Assembly: GCA_037355855.1 (NCBI GenBank)
Contig: CM074762.1
Location: 558,001-622,000, forward strand
Reading direction: 5' to 3'
DNA length: 64,000 nt
Source of the DNA: Pseudo-nitzschia pungens
Lineage: Eukaryota > Bacillariophyta > Bacillariophyceae > Bacillariales > Bacillariaceae
A model generated the notes under the pieces. It saw only the letters and a list, made by a program, of their open reading frames with translations. It was not told where the DNA came from and did no database searches. Numbering within the stretch: the first letter of the stretch is position 1; each line of letters starts with the position of its first letter. The translations under genes were made by a program, and so were the position numbers. Below, piece after piece: positions 31,849 to 43,401 of this stretch.

Positions 31849-33354
31849 TTACGGCCGTGGTTGGGTGACGTCTTCCGGGCAGATCTCGTGGTCGTCAACA
31901 AACTCCTTGATCTGGTCGTGAAAGAAACGCGCCCATTTTACCATGAGCGGCTGCTCGTACTGGGCGCTAAAGTACACCAGAAACCAAAGCCAGCGTTCCA
32001 ACCCGCCGATCTTGTATTCTTCCCAACAGTCTTCCCAACGTAAAGAACCCCGACCATGTTTTGCAAGTTCGTCTACGAGTGTTCGGTGGTAGTTTCGAAC
32101 AAGGGATTCCTCATATTCTCGCCGTTCGCGGGGATCCATGTTGCTGATTACATATTGTCCCAGTTCTTGTGGCCCGCTACCGACACCTGTTGTGGTTCCG
32201 ATGTGAATTGTAATAGGGAACAGGTACCGTTTGAGAAATGGCCATTACAGAGTACAGAAATTTTGTGAGTTCAATCCCACTACATGTGATAGGACCCGAC
32301 CAAGCACAACACGTCGAAGGGTTTGGTTTTGTGCCTTCTACGTTAGAATGGCTTACTTACCGACCATTTCCCAATCGAGCAACCGCAACTCAAGGCCTTC
32401 TCCGCCGCTCGTTTGGGTAGTACTCGAAAGCGTTTTGTGCTTTGAAATCATGACATTACCGGGCCAGAAATCGCCGTGCACCAAGCAAAAATGTGGGTCC
32501 GCGTTCCATTTCTCGAGGTGCGATTCCCATGAGATTCCCGCCATGGATTTTTCCAGAATTTTTCGAACACGAGGATCCCATCGAATGACTGGACCACTGT
32601 TGCTTTCGCTCTCGGTATACCTAGCCCACATGTCTTGCAGCAGTCCCTGGGAAGCCCGCCACGAGTCTTCGTCCTTCCCTATTATCCATGAAGACCCTCG
32701 CAGCCATCGGTATTCGTCCGCGAGCAATTCGTTATCTCTCCAGAAACGGGCGTGAACCTTTGCAATAGCCAAAAATGTTTGGTTTGCGACCTCAAAACTC
32801 GTCGGGGCAGGAGATGCCGGATACGCATCAGCGATTTTGCCCTCCAAGTCTCGTGACCAATTGTTTGGATTGCCCGGACCAAACAAAATCCCCGAGTCGA
32901 TAAAGTTGCGGGAGAGATCCTCCATAATCACGAGTTTTGATCCGTCTTGCATGCTTCCAGCGGAGAGATGGATCTTGGGAATGGACGAGAACCGACTCGA
33001 AGAAGGAAGTTGTATTTTCGGTGCCAAGTGGTTGTAGAACATTGCCTCCCTTGCGAGTCCCAATCGTTTACTGAGCGCCAATGCCGAGGGAGGAACTTGT
33101 TTTGCCACCAAAGTTATTTTCTTCTCCGTGGAACCTTTGTTTCCATCGTCACGAGAGGTCAAACACAAAAGCAGGGTTGCTCCGTTTCTTACTTTGTCGC
33201 CTTTCCTGGTGTCGTTGCTAATATCTTTGACTGTACAGTCGCAGATGTCGTGGAAGTCGGGGAGATTCTCCTTTATCCAAGCAGGATCGATCTGGGAGTC
33301 ATTAATCCACATCGGCATTCTCGGGAGACTTCTGTTTATCTTTTGTGTTGCCAT
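31849..33354 (-). CDS. EcKL/CHK-type small-molecule kinase (APH fold), two exons
   Basis: Exons 33354-32361 and 32186-31849 with a 174-nt intron (GTAAGT...AACAG) give 443 residues. The splice restores DWEMVGVGSGPQELGQYV, continuous with the kinase core. A Lys in TLVAKQVPP is the likely ATP-binding residue. LVIMEDL is the hinge-type region. The catalytic loop is LVHGDFWPGNVMI (HGDxxxxN) and the metal-binding motif is LRLLDWE. These are hallmarks of the aminoglycoside phosphotransferase fold, and the DWE form with this spacing fits the ecdysteroid-kinase-like (EcKL/CHK) or choline-kinase-related group. The substrate is probably a small hydroxylated metabolite; it cannot be named. Confidence 0.88.
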
Positions 33355-35354
33355 AGTTTGTGTTATTTTCGATTGCGAACGAACGAAATTATCAATATGA
33401 TGGTGAGTGGTAACTGTTTCGAGTTCTGAAATGAATCTAAAATTGCTGCGAACTTTAAAAAAAATTGTGAGTGATGCACGTTTCAATCTGTCATAACCGT
33501 CACTTCGCCGAGCGCGATGATCCCACACTTTTATTTCTAGTTGCAGCATTCAGCCTTCTAAAAAATCTCTGTATCACAATTTGATGAAAGAATGGGAGTG
33601 ATTCACGTCGCAATCGGTGATCACTGGCATTTCACCGGCGCGATGGTGAAAAGTTGTGACGAGGTAATTACGGTAACCTTAGCACTCTTTTTCCCCCGTC
33701 GTCTTTCCGTTCGTGCATTACAAGTAGATTCAAGATAAGTAATTGATACGAAGTAAGTTACTACACTACTAGTTACTACGTGTACGTAATTAGTACGATG
33801 TAGCAGATACGCTTTCGCGGAGGATAGAAATACGGTAATTACCTATTCAGAGGAGAAGTATTGCAAGATCTGCTGCTGTTTGTTCGATGAAGATTCCAGA
33901 GGTGATACATTGTCACATGCTAAAGGGAGTTACTGCTATTACTACTAATCTCTCAGAGAGTTACCGCAAGTGGTGCTAGTGTTGGTTTCCTAGTAGTAGT
34001 AGTACTACTACTAGCGTTGCTGGTGGTGTCCAGTACTGACACAATCCTCGTCAAGCTGTCCAATTCTCCTGAGTTCTTCTCATGCCGCAGCATTCTTTGG
34101 ATTGATCAGAGATTTTGTTTCTGAGTCATTTAGCCATTGTGGTCTCGAGGCTCAAGGTGACTGTGGTAACAAATAATGATGCATGGCATCTCCCTTCATG
34201 TCATTCAGTTAATTATCCGTGCACAATCCTAGTACTACTAGTACTCTGTAAACATGCTAGTACGAGTAGTTACTACTATCACTTTTCATACAGCAGTATT
34301 TTTTTCATGTGACTCTACTGACCACCCTACTTCCATGGAAATGATCTTAGCCCAAATACAGTAAGTTATCTTACTAGTGTATTGCAATAGTGTGAGAACA
34401 GCACCACCATCTTGTAGCACCATTGCTTTTTAGCACCCTATGTGCCATGAAGTAGTACTTACTTAAAACAGCAACAACAAGGACAGTGTTACTACCAGTA
34501 GTACTAGTAGGTTGAACTTCCCCGCAAGAAATTTGAACTGGAGAAATTGAACTGAAGAAGATGCTAGTATACCGTTCACCAAGACTGTTTTCTTGCTTAG
34601 TTGATATCAAGGGTCACTGAGGACAGAGTCACTAACTGCTGCAGGTATTGCTTTTACTCTCCTACTACTAGTAGTCCCAGTCAATCTCAAATGTCACCCA
34701 TGCTATTGCTAACATACCATACCTACTAGGCCAGGCAAGGTCTCAAAGGATAACCTCAACACGAGGCTCAAAGAAGTACCGGTACAGTAGCATGTAAGAG
34801 TCTGCTGGTACCGATGGTAATCTTACAGGTACGTAAACCTTACTTTACTTCGAACTTGAGATATTCCGACGCGTGATTTCAGATTATGAATTATGACCCT
34901 GTCTTCATGCATGTACGTTGCGCTTAGGTAACCTTACTCAGTACGTGCAACGGATAAGGAAAAGTAGGCATCTACTGTACCGTATCCTCACGTCATCCCA
35001 CTAAGATCAATGAATTTTCTTCGTGTAGTCGTGACTCCTGACTAAGGTTTACAACAGTCAACAGGATTATCAATTCTTGGTTGCTCGGAAAAAACCTTTC
35101 CAATACAATTATTACTTTGATCGTATTCAGTATTGAGTACCGTAGTATGAAGCAATCTCACAGAAAAACATCACAGTCGAACTTAGTAAACGTGCAATGC
35201 AAACTCTCACAGAAGAAGAGGTCGGCCCGAAGCATACCACATAATAGAGTACCATTATTGCGTGCAATAAATGAATCCTAATTCTTTTTTCAGAGGAGTC
35301 GTCTTCAACAACTGAATTTGCGAAACGAACGAAAATAATCTTGTCGCAAGACTG
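33355..35354. promoter_or_regulatory. Divergent spacer with AGTAGTACTA cluster
   Basis: 2 kb between the divergent kinase-like and glycosyltransferase genes, with no coding frame. From about 33,990 to 34,670 there are repeated AGTAGTACTA / TACTACTAG words. GTAACCTTAC is at 34928-34937 and related words (GGTAATCTTACAGG, AAACCTTAC) lie near 34815-34845. Confidence 0.5.
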
Positions 35355-36926
35355 ATGGAGATGGATTGGCATGCTGGGGAAAGGAGGCACCAGGACGAGC
35401 AACAAGCACGGAATGATGATCAAAATCGACACGCCCCAATGAGTTTCAAAACGTCCAAATCAATGTTCTTCCTTGCTTTTCTTCTTTTGGGTGTCCTCAT
35501 GAGTGTGAGCAATATTCGGAACGCTGTTCTAATACTGCCCGATTCAATCGAAAACGATATTCTCGGGATTATCATGAATCCTATCGATGAAGTTCCCGTA
35601 AATAAAAGGCCACTACTCTCGAATAGTGCCGACAACAGAACAGTTGCCGGCCATGCTGTGCCTCTTCATGGTGCAACTCCAGAATTGTCGACGACACTCT
35701 CCGAATCGCAGTCGCTACTTTTTGAAACACCGGGTGACACAAACACGGTGATCAGTATCATCGCAATGGGCCGGCTGGTGAATGGCTATCTTGTAGAAAG
35801 ATGCATACGGTCCATTCGAAGACGTGGCTTATTTACCGGCAACATTCTCGTCTTTACCGACCAAATCGGCCACGATCGATACCAAACGAGTGTGCTCTCC
35901 TGGGACAATCGAACAAAAATCATCGTGGGTCGCGACGAAGACATGCATCCAACAGATCCGGTCACAGAGACACCGATTCGATATAGCCAAGGAACTATGA
36001 TATTCAAACGATTCAAAACGCACCACTCAAAATACATTGCGGATGATGCGGACCTGAGGGATTCTGTACGATACGTCATGTACCTAGACGTTGACAACCT
36101 GGTCGGAGCTCCGCTCAGCCATTTTTTTCGGGCGTATGCCAACGGTGTGGCCAGCGAATACCGACGGGCATCCGATGCGCAACAGAAATGGAAACAGAAC
36201 ACTACGTTAAGCGCCGAGAAGGCAAAGGATGAAAAAATCATTGCCGACGAGGATCTCGGTCACGACGATTTTGGCTTTGTCAGCATGTTTCGAGACGCCC
36301 ATTTGAAACGAAAAATGCACAGGTGCGTTCTTTAGTCCGTTTTGGCTGCGGGTTCGGTTGTTCGACTTGTTAATCGATTCTAGGTGCACCATGGCTCTTG
36401 TCTCGCGTGCACTCGTTGCTCTTTGTGTAGGAAGTTCTTTTTTTGGCTGCTCTATTGACTAGCGTTCCGCGTTCGACACTTTACCTCTCTTAAAATGTAC
36501 TTCAGCGGTATTATCGTTTTCGACCGAAAGTTTGAAGAGCGATGTGTCAATGGATGGAGAAACGAAATTGACTCGTTTTACGACAGCAGTGACCAGACCC
36601 TGTTTGTACGGGTCTTGGAAAATTACGACCGTTACCGCTGCGTTGCCTTCGAACTGCCCGGTCAATACATGTCCTTCGCTGCGAAACGAATCATGGTAGG
36701 TGCCATGGAGGCACGACAAAAGACTAGGAAGAAGAGGAAGCCCTTGGTTCTTCCTACCTTCATACATGTGACAAACTTTCGAGTCAAGCGAATCAGAAAC
36801 GATACTATTCATGACGACTTTATTCGGTATGTGCTTGATTTGAAGGACAATGAAAACATTTCGGACGGCATAAGTTGGGAAGATGCGGTACCTTTCAATG
36901 CAGAACGAACAGTAATAGATGGATGA
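35355..36926 (+). CDS. Type II membrane glycosyltransferase, GT8-like, two exons
   Basis: Exons 35355-36322 and 36506-36926 with a 183-nt intron (donor GTGCGT, acceptor TTCAG) give 462 residues. The N terminus is a short basic tail plus a signal anchor (MFFLAFLLLGVLMSVSNI), so a Golgi lumen orientation is likely. The catalytic region starts near 130 (NTVISIIAMGRLVNGYLVER), with the metal-binding DxD in YVMYLDVDNLVGAP. The splice creates KMHSGIIVFDR, which is the ordinary GT8-type strand after DxD (xHSGVxxFDR). Exon 2 ends with a His/Phe-rich motif (LPTFIHVTNF). It probably adds a sugar from a nucleotide donor to a secretory-pathway acceptor; donor and acceptor cannot be read. Confidence 0.8.
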
Positions 36927-37257
36927 TTGCGAAATTTCTCGACACAATCGCACATTGATGCAGACGCAGACATATACTCTTCGTGACAAAAACCAGACAT
37001 ATTGTGGAATGAAATAAATAAATAAATAAATAGGCCACTCTGAAGAAAAGAACTCTTGAGTTTTCGAATAGGGTAATAGGTACACCTGAATAGAGAAATG
37101 AAACAAGCACTTCAGTTACTCCACCATTGGATGAGTGGTGTGGAATGTTATTGCTATCATCATACCAATGGAAGAATTATCAGCAACAGCGGCGGGTTCC
37201 AAATGATTTCTTCTTGGAGAGACCTTTTTTGTCGCAAGCCCTCCCCCTTCATTACAT
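36927..37257. other. Convergent spacer, no gene seen
   Basis: Short 3'-3' gap with an AAAT microsatellite (AATAAATAAATAAATAAATA) near 37013, which also provides polyadenylation-like AATAAA words. Confidence 0.6.
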
Positions 37258-38256
37258 CTAGAACAGCAGAGCCTCGTCGGGACAGGCGAGGAGGTCGTCC
37301 TCCATTGCCCTTGTTTTGGCTTGGCACCATTCATCATTTGCTCTCAGTCCCAGAGCAAACTCCAGTACATTCCTCTTTGCTTCGAGCCACTCATCCAGAG
37401 AAACAACTGTCGTTCCGTCGGAGTCTAACAACACGTCAATTTTTTTGTCGCTTTTCTTGGTTCTCACAACAGATGTCTTGGGACAAAAACGTTTTGCAAG
37501 GAGCTTTTGCAATTGGCTGGCTTGTTTGTAATGGATGAACACCAAATTTGGTGCATAGGTGTCTATCACATCGTACGAATCGCATGTCAAAAGCGATGGT
37601 CCTCCATTATCAATTTCATCCTCTTTTTTCTGAATTACCGTGACAAGTTCTGTTTCTGTTAGCCTACAATGAATGGGATGATTGGCTTCGTCAATACCTT
37701 GGGGACAAACTCTTTTGACAAGCACGTGTCTGATTGCAGATAACAGTCGTGATGTCTCTTCACGATGCAAATAAATGACCAATGACTGCTTTGTTGCATC
37801 TTTGAACAGTTGTTGCAATGTCACTTTGTTCCCCACGTGTGATGCAACCAGAGCTGGAGGATGAAAGGACGAGAGAAGGAGTTCCGTCCTTGAATTTTGA
37901 CCTACGATCACATTTCTGAAATTCCGCACATCTTCTGACATGCAACTCTTCATGAAGAGTTTCATGCTGGTTCCTGCAGCTTTAGCAGGCATTGTGACAA
38001 ATACTTGTTCATATTGAGATAAAAGGGTATCAATTTCTTCTTCAGGATCAAGTCCCAAGCATTTTCCTTTTTTGTCATCGACAGAGTCCTCGACAGGAGT
38101 ATCAATCTTTATCGATCCCAGCGACTCCAGTGATTGAAATTTGTGATGAATGTCGATCAATGCTGTCTGATTGGTATGGAGTTGATAATAACTCCAAATT
38201 AGTATGCAACAAAAGAGTGTATAAGTTCTAGATACGCGTGGGAGTGTCGTCGCCAT
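37258..38256 (-). CDS. Sulfotransferase-like type II membrane protein
   Basis: ATG 38256 (the open frame upstream begins with TTG) gives 332 residues in one exon. A signal anchor (YTLFCCILIWSYYQL) lies at about 13-27. Residues about 85-105 read VFVTMPAKAAGTSMKLFM, matching the 5'-phosphosulfate-binding loop (PKxAGTS) of Golgi carbohydrate sulfotransferases. LVIYLHREETSRLLSAIRH further on fits the 3'-phosphate-binding strand and Ser/Arg helix. The rest of the domain is divergent. It probably transfers sulfate from PAPS to a glycan in the Golgi, but the assignment rests on two motifs. It lies back to back with the EngB-type GTPase and near two glycosyltransferases. Confidence 0.7.
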   Translation of the reverse strand: MATTLPRVSRTYTLFCCILIWSYYQLHTNQTALIDIHHKFQSLESLGSIKIDTPVEDSVDDKKGKCLGLDPEEEIDTLLSQYEQVFVTMPAKAAGTSMKLFMKSCMSEDVRNFRNVIVGQNSRTELLLSSFHPPALVASHVGNKVTLQQLFKDATKQSLVIYLHREETSRLLSAIRHVLVKRVCPQGIDEANHPIHCRLTETELVTVIQKKEDEIDNGGPSLLTCDSYDVIDTYAPNLVFIHYKQASQLQKLLAKRFCPKTSVVRTKKSDKKIDVLLDSDGTTVVSLDEWLEAKRNVLEFALGLRANDEWCQAKTRAMEDDLLACPDEALLF

Positions 38257-38974
38257 GCTTCCCCCTTGGTCGAACAATGCGGTACCGATAAGACTCTTGA
38301 AATCAGTCTTCAGCTGCGAAACGCGAGCCCTTCGAGAATCACAATAATGGATTGGATGCGCTCGCTGACAGTTGGAAAGGATGAAAATGGCGTGTGGTCA
38401 ATGGCGAATTCCAAGTATTAAAATCAAAACAGAATAAAACCTACCGGTATTCATTCTGACATTCTGACTGGGTTGTCCTCACAATGGGCTTGGGCAGTTT
38501 CCCTTGATTGCACTGGTAAACGCACAATACCGGTAGATATTATTATTATTATGCACCGCATGAGCATATTGAGCCTGATATGAGGAAAGAAATTTCACCT
38601 TTTGCTCCGAGAGCAATACTGTAATTGAGACTCACTCGTTTACAGTACTCGTACTGTAACATTCAAATAATTATTACTTCGTACTTCTATTTATTTAACG
38701 AGATAATTCCATTGAAGGCGCGTAAAATGGAATCTCACTCATCAATTTAGAAAAGTAAGTCTACTACCGGTACGTACTTCGTAAATGAGTCTCAAAATTG
38801 TTGTCGGACACACAATGTTTTCAGTTTACTGTAGTATTGGATGGGACGAAAACATAATTACAATCGTTATACGAATCGTCTTCGTCTTAATCTTCGTCTA
38901 CCGGTATTGTTCCATCCAGTCAGGAGTTTCCAGGTCGTATCGACTGCAGGGAAGGAAAGCACCCCTATAACATC
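38257..38974. promoter_or_regulatory. Divergent spacer, two promoters expected
   Basis: About 720 bp between divergent starts. It carries TACCGGTA-type words and an ATT microsatellite (ATATTATTATTATTATG) near 38537. No gene is seen. Confidence 0.5.
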
Positions 38975-40762
38975 ATGTCTCTGGTGTCGGGTCGCCGATT
39001 TGCGACGATCGCAAGAAGTCGGCGGTGCTCGTTTTGGTCCCCAGTCTCCCGAACAACGAATGCGACGGCGCCAATACAGGAAATCTTCTCGACGGCACCA
39101 GCATCAACGCCAAGTCCAGAGCCAAATCAATGCTTGCGACAACGGAGAAAAATCCCCCGAGCACAGTGGATATTGTCATCGAGGGAAATGGAGACGCGGT
39201 CCTTCTGCTCTTCTCGCATCGCCAGTGGCCCTCGCGACGAAGATCACGGCTTGGGTCACGGAACCAGCGGAGCCGGAGGTGTCAGCGCTCGGTCTCGGTT
39301 CAGAGAGATTCCGATCCACCCTTCGATTATTCAATACATCCGGAGAGTCGGGGTTGGTCGCGAGGGGAAAGAGAATCGGCGGAAGAAGCGACCCTTTGAA
39401 AAGAAAAAACACAAACAAAACCCAGCGAGTGGCAGCACGAGCCACCGGCAACGACAGTCACCGAAACACAACTGCGAGCCAGAAACCATGAGTCGGGACG
39501 AAGAACGGCGTTTCTTGGCGAATGCAAGAGTCTCGCGCTCTTCCGATGCCGCGAATCCAGCTGCATCGACCGGTGACGGACGGTGTCAGGCCCGCAAACA
39601 ATCATCATTGCTACCACCGCCACCGTTTGGAGAGGGACAACAAGCTAAGACAGGACACAATCCTGCTTCGATGCACACCGACAAAGACAACCGGCAGATC
39701 ACGAATGGTTCTACATCAAGAAGGACGATAGAAACGAACCAGAGGATGCGAAGTGTTCGCTTGCTTCCCGTCAAGGTGCTGGGGAGAGTTTCGTGCTCTT
39801 CTTCATCTTCTTCCGGGGACGACAACGGTGTTGCGAGTAGCGAATTACCCAGGCCGACCTCGGGATTACCAGAGGTGGCGATCGTAGGTAGATCGAACGT
39901 AGGGAAGAGCACTCTCCTCAACGCTCTGTTGTACTCGGGTAGAACGACTACTGGGGAGGAACCATCGGACGATAGCATTCGGCGACAACACAAGAGACGA
40001 GGGTCGAAAACCGTCACATCTCGGACAGCAAAGTTACCCAAGGGATTGAAGGCGAAAACCTCGTCCAAACCGGGTGAAACTAGAAGCATTGATTTCTACC
40101 AATTGTCGGCAGAAATTGAAGAAGTAGAAACTTGCATGGGTGACGAGAGAGGAAACAGAAACGGCATGCAGTCTACCTCGAACAACGACGGAAAACGAAT
40201 GAAGAATAAATCATCTCTGATCTTGGTCGATTTGCCAGGGTATGGTTTTGCGTTTGGTTCGAAAAAAGAACGAAACACGGTCGATTATGCTCCTAGCAAT
40301 ACCAGTGGCGAGACGCCGCCGACGGGTTTCTTGTTCCCGTGGCAGTCCTTGATCCAAACGTACATCACGTATCGACCGAGATCCTCGCTGAAACGTGTTC
40401 TGCTATTGATAGATGCCCGGCACGGAATGAAACAAGCAGACATCCTCTTCCTGGAATCTTTACAAACAGCCTTGCGGAAGCGGCAAAAAGAGGTCTTTGG
40501 CAACCCCGACGAACCGCAACAGCGCATTCCCACTGAATTACCACCCCTCCAGATTGTTTTGACCAAGTGTGATCTGGTTTCTCAGGTCGACCTAGCTCGG
40601 AGGGTCGTCCAGGTCCGTCGACAGCTTTCGGATTGTCTGGTACGCCAACCGAAAACGCTGCCGGAAATGTTGGTTAGCGCCCAAATCGAGGGACAGGGGG
40701 GAGTGTTGGAGTTGCAAACGGAATTGGCTTCTCTCTGCGACAGCGCTATTGGTCGCGAATGA
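38975..40762 (+). CDS. engB: EngB/YihA-type GTPase, probably organellar
   Basis: ATG 38975 gives 595 residues; ATG 39488 would shorten the poorly ordered N terminus. The first 280 residues are basic and Ser/Arg-rich and may include an organelle transit peptide. The GTPase core starts at about 297: PEVAIVGRSNVGKSTLLNAL (G1), KPGETRSIDFYQL (G2 region), LVDLPGYGFAFG (G3), TKCD (G4) and SAQ (G5). The DLPGYGFA form is diagnostic of EngB/YsxC/YihA, ribosome-assembly GTPases kept in mitochondria and plastids of eukaryotes. A low-complexity insert of about 50 residues sits between G1 and G2 and another around 390, so the protein is about three times the bacterial length (about 200 residues). Confidence 0.88.
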   Translation: MSLVSGRRFATIARSRRCSFWSPVSRTTNATAPIQEIFSTAPASTPSPEPNQCLRQRRKIPRAQWILSSREMETRSFCSSRIASGPRDEDHGLGHGTSGAGGVSARSRFREIPIHPSIIQYIRRVGVGREGKENRRKKRPFEKKKHKQNPASGSTSHRQRQSPKHNCEPETMSRDEERRFLANARVSRSSDAANPAASTGDGRCQARKQSSLLPPPPFGEGQQAKTGHNPASMHTDKDNRQITNGSTSRRTIETNQRMRSVRLLPVKVLGRVSCSSSSSSGDDNGVASSELPRPTSGLPEVAIVGRSNVGKSTLLNALLYSGRTTTGEEPSDDSIRRQHKRRGSKTVTSRTAKLPKGLKAKTSSKPGETRSIDFYQLSAEIEEVETCMGDERGNRNGMQSTSNNDGKRMKNKSSLILVDLPGYGFAFGSKKERNTVDYAPSNTSGETPPTGFLFPWQSLIQTYITYRPRSSLKRVLLLIDARHGMKQADILFLESLQTALRKRQKEVFGNPDEPQQRIPTELPPLQIVLTKCDLVSQVDLARRVVQVRRQLSDCLVRQPKTLPEMLVSAQIEGQGGVLELQTELASLCDSAIGRE

Positions 40763-41775
40763 TGCATACAGCGCTAAAATGGCGTGCTCTGTCTTTTGTT
40801 GCTGCTGGACCGACCGACCAACGCTGCATTTCCGAACGCGCTTTCATCGGATCCAACGCTCTCGTTTCGGAAATCATCTATCGAACCGCACAAGTGAGAT
40901 CTCTAGAAAGACAATTTGCGATCTGCTTCGCATGCAGTGAGCAGATCGTGAAGCACGGAAGTCGGTAACCACTCGAATTGATGTTTCGTGGGATTGATTG
41001 GTGGTAGCTTTGCATGACGTGTGGCATCACGAAAAAAAAAATTCGTAGGACCCCGACTTGAATGCCATAATTCCTTTGCACGATTGTTCTGGTCGTTATT
41101 CAGCTTTTTTTTATCAATCCTGCGACACTCTCATGCACCACATTGCGCTTATTTCAATGCGGACTGAACCCCGTTCATTGTTGTAAGCCCATCTTGTATG
41201 TAGTGGGAATCCATTCATATTCGGTTTTTGCGTTACGCCATCAAAAGAAAGGTTGAATTTGTGATGAGCGTACGATTAATGCTTACGAAGTTTCATTCTT
41301 GCAATCGATTTTAGTATTGTATTTTGAAATGGAACGATGCTCCCGTGACAACAACCAATGTTTTCGTTCCCAAATTGCTAGAATCTGGTGAAAGCTGGAA
41401 TCTAATTATAATGACGTATTGATTGATTAATAGTACCATACTACAAGGAGATTCGACCTGTCCACCGCAATAGTGATGCCTAATTTTTCTCACCATTATT
41501 CCTTCCCGGTGTTGATTCCAATCGATTCTGCAAAAATGTAACTCGCGTGCTATTCTTGTGGAGTACGATGTTGCACAGAGAACACGTCTGCCACTTTTGC
41601 CACCCATTCCTGTCGTTCCTAGTCAAAAATAATTACTTTTTTTCAAGCAAGAAGCTCGTTCAAAAACAAGAGGTAAAACCAGATCTCGATCGCGAGATTT
41701 AAAAAATAAATGAATGCTACCAACATTGCAATCAACTAAGATAGACGTCGAAATGCATGCACTCGTGCGTCTTGA
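40763..41775. other. Convergent spacer, no gene seen
   Basis: About 1 kb between the 3' ends of the GTPase and GT47 genes. There is an A-run near 41030 and AT-rich sequence. A 69-codon plus frame overlapping the GTPase end has no support. Confidence 0.5.
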
Positions 41776-43122
41776 TCATCTTGGACTGGAAGGTAGTGCT
41801 TGACAAATCAGTTCGCTGTCCTTCGGATCGAGCATGAATTTACTAATTTGTTTCAATGCACCCTCAAATGAAAAGTAATCTTTGCGAAATTTTTCAATCC
41901 GATCCTCCATTTCTGCTATTTCAGAATCGGGTATCTCTGATAGCTGCAGAAGAAGATCTGGTAGCTCTTCAATTGTCACGGTGAATGATACGTCTTTCAT
42001 CAAATTTCCATACGGAAGCCATGGCTGGTCAAGATAAACTTGGATAGGAATTAGACCCATCTGAAGAGTCTCCATCACATGGTATGAAGTCCGACCATAT
42101 CCTCGAGGACAAAGTGAAAACTTGGATTGAGCCATCACTTCTCTCCATTGGGGGCCTTTGTAGTAGTAGTGACCCGCTTGATCTATATGAGCGATCATAA
42201 TCTCCCTCATGTTATTTGGTGCATGGTTACGGCTTCCGACATACGACACTAGGTGCTTTCGTTTGTTCGGGGGAGTTTTCGTTGGAGTTACCTCTGGCTG
42301 TTTCAGTAAAGGAATAGGTACGTGACCGTAACCTCCTGCACTTAAGACTGTGATATGATATGTGTTCTGGATGTCATTGAAGACAGTGGATCGCCCTACG
42401 AAACCATCATCATTTTGATTTACTGTGATGTACATCACATCTTCTCGGAGTAAATCTTTCATGGCCAAAGCAAGATCCGCTGGATACCGAAACTTGTTCT
42501 TTACCCATATATCGGTCCATGGTATTAGGAGTGGAACGTACGGCCCAAACACGTCGGAAAGGGAGTAATTATTTGCTTCCAATTCTTGTTGAAAGTGAGA
42601 AATCCAATAGTTTTCAATCCAGGGTCCTGTATATCCTGCTGCCCTGTGTGGCTCATGATTTGAATGCTGTACCCAACGGGCCAAATGATGGTGAACATGA
42701 TGAAAATGCTCAAATGCATCATCAGGGTAAGATAAGTCCGGCAATTCTGGCTTGGTGTACCTGAGGCATTCCACCGCATCCCCCATTGATTGCATCTTGC
42801 GTTGCATTAGAAGTTTGTTTTTGTTCCCTGAAGAAAATTCTGAAGAGGAGACTTTCGACTCGTAATTCTGCTTTTTTCGAATATTCCACCCCGTTATGGG
42901 GATGAAGGCGTTTTGTTTGTCGCTAATCATGCTAGTTATGGTGCCTGGAGGGATCAAGGTGAAACGTTCTTTTAACTTCGGGTCACTTGAGTGCGCGTTT
43001 GCCGTGATTGCTTTCATTGAATCAACAAAAATCATTGAGACGTTGATTTGATTAATTATTCCTTGGAAGGTGAAACCAACAAAAAAGAACGAAGACAATA
43101 GAAAAATCGACCGATACGTCAT
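41776..43122 (-). CDS. Exostosin-like glycosyltransferase (GT47)
   Basis: ATG 43122 gives 448 residues without introns. A signal anchor (SIFLLSSFFFVGFTFQGIIN) lies at about 5-24. The exostosin core includes DVMYITVNQNDDGF, LVSYVGSRNHAPNNMREIMI and FSLCPRGYGRTSYHVMETLQ, followed by GLIPIQVYLDQPWLPYG. The last stretch is the diagnostic nucleotide-sugar-binding end of the exostosin fold. GT47 enzymes include heparan-type, xyloglucan and pectin glycosyltransferases in the Golgi; the donor here is unknown. A coiled-coil-like stretch (DSEIAEMEDRIEKFRKDYF) follows. It is convergent with the GTPase and faces away from the giant repeat gene. Confidence 0.9.
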   Translation of the reverse strand: MTYRSIFLLSSFFFVGFTFQGIINQINVSMIFVDSMKAITANAHSSDPKLKERFTLIPPGTITSMISDKQNAFIPITGWNIRKKQNYESKVSSSEFSSGNKNKLLMQRKMQSMGDAVECLRYTKPELPDLSYPDDAFEHFHHVHHHLARWVQHSNHEPHRAAGYTGPWIENYWISHFQQELEANNYSLSDVFGPYVPLLIPWTDIWVKNKFRYPADLALAMKDLLREDVMYITVNQNDDGFVGRSTVFNDIQNTYHITVLSAGGYGHVPIPLLKQPEVTPTKTPPNKRKHLVSYVGSRNHAPNNMREIMIAHIDQAGHYYYKGPQWREVMAQSKFSLCPRGYGRTSYHVMETLQMGLIPIQVYLDQPWLPYGNLMKDVSFTVTIEELPDLLLQLSEIPDSEIAEMEDRIEKFRKDYFSFEGALKQISKFMLDPKDSELICQALPSSPR

Positions 43123-43352
43123 CTTGTCGCTTCCTCGCCGGATCTGGAAAAATAGTTATACAGTATGTGTGGCGGATTATATATCGTTCCGAGTTACGTC
43201 GAAGCTTTGGATGGAGTGGAGAAATTAACTTGGTGATACAATCCAGATGAGGATTTCCACCCGTCGACCTCTTCCGATGTGAGGTGTGTTGAACAGGGAA
43301 GTTACTTCAACGATAACACAGTTAACATTTCTAAAACACATCTCACCATACT

Positions 43353-43401
43353 GTAGTTGAGGATGTAGAACCGGGGGACAGCTGATAGGAATTCCGTAGT
43401 A
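43353..43401 (-). mobile_element. Half copy of the foldback element
   Basis: About 49 bp identical to the reverse complement of the left half of the element at 45101-45195, including one whole terminal repeat ending CCGTAGTA. The other terminal repeat is missing, so this is a truncated relic. Confidence 0.75.
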
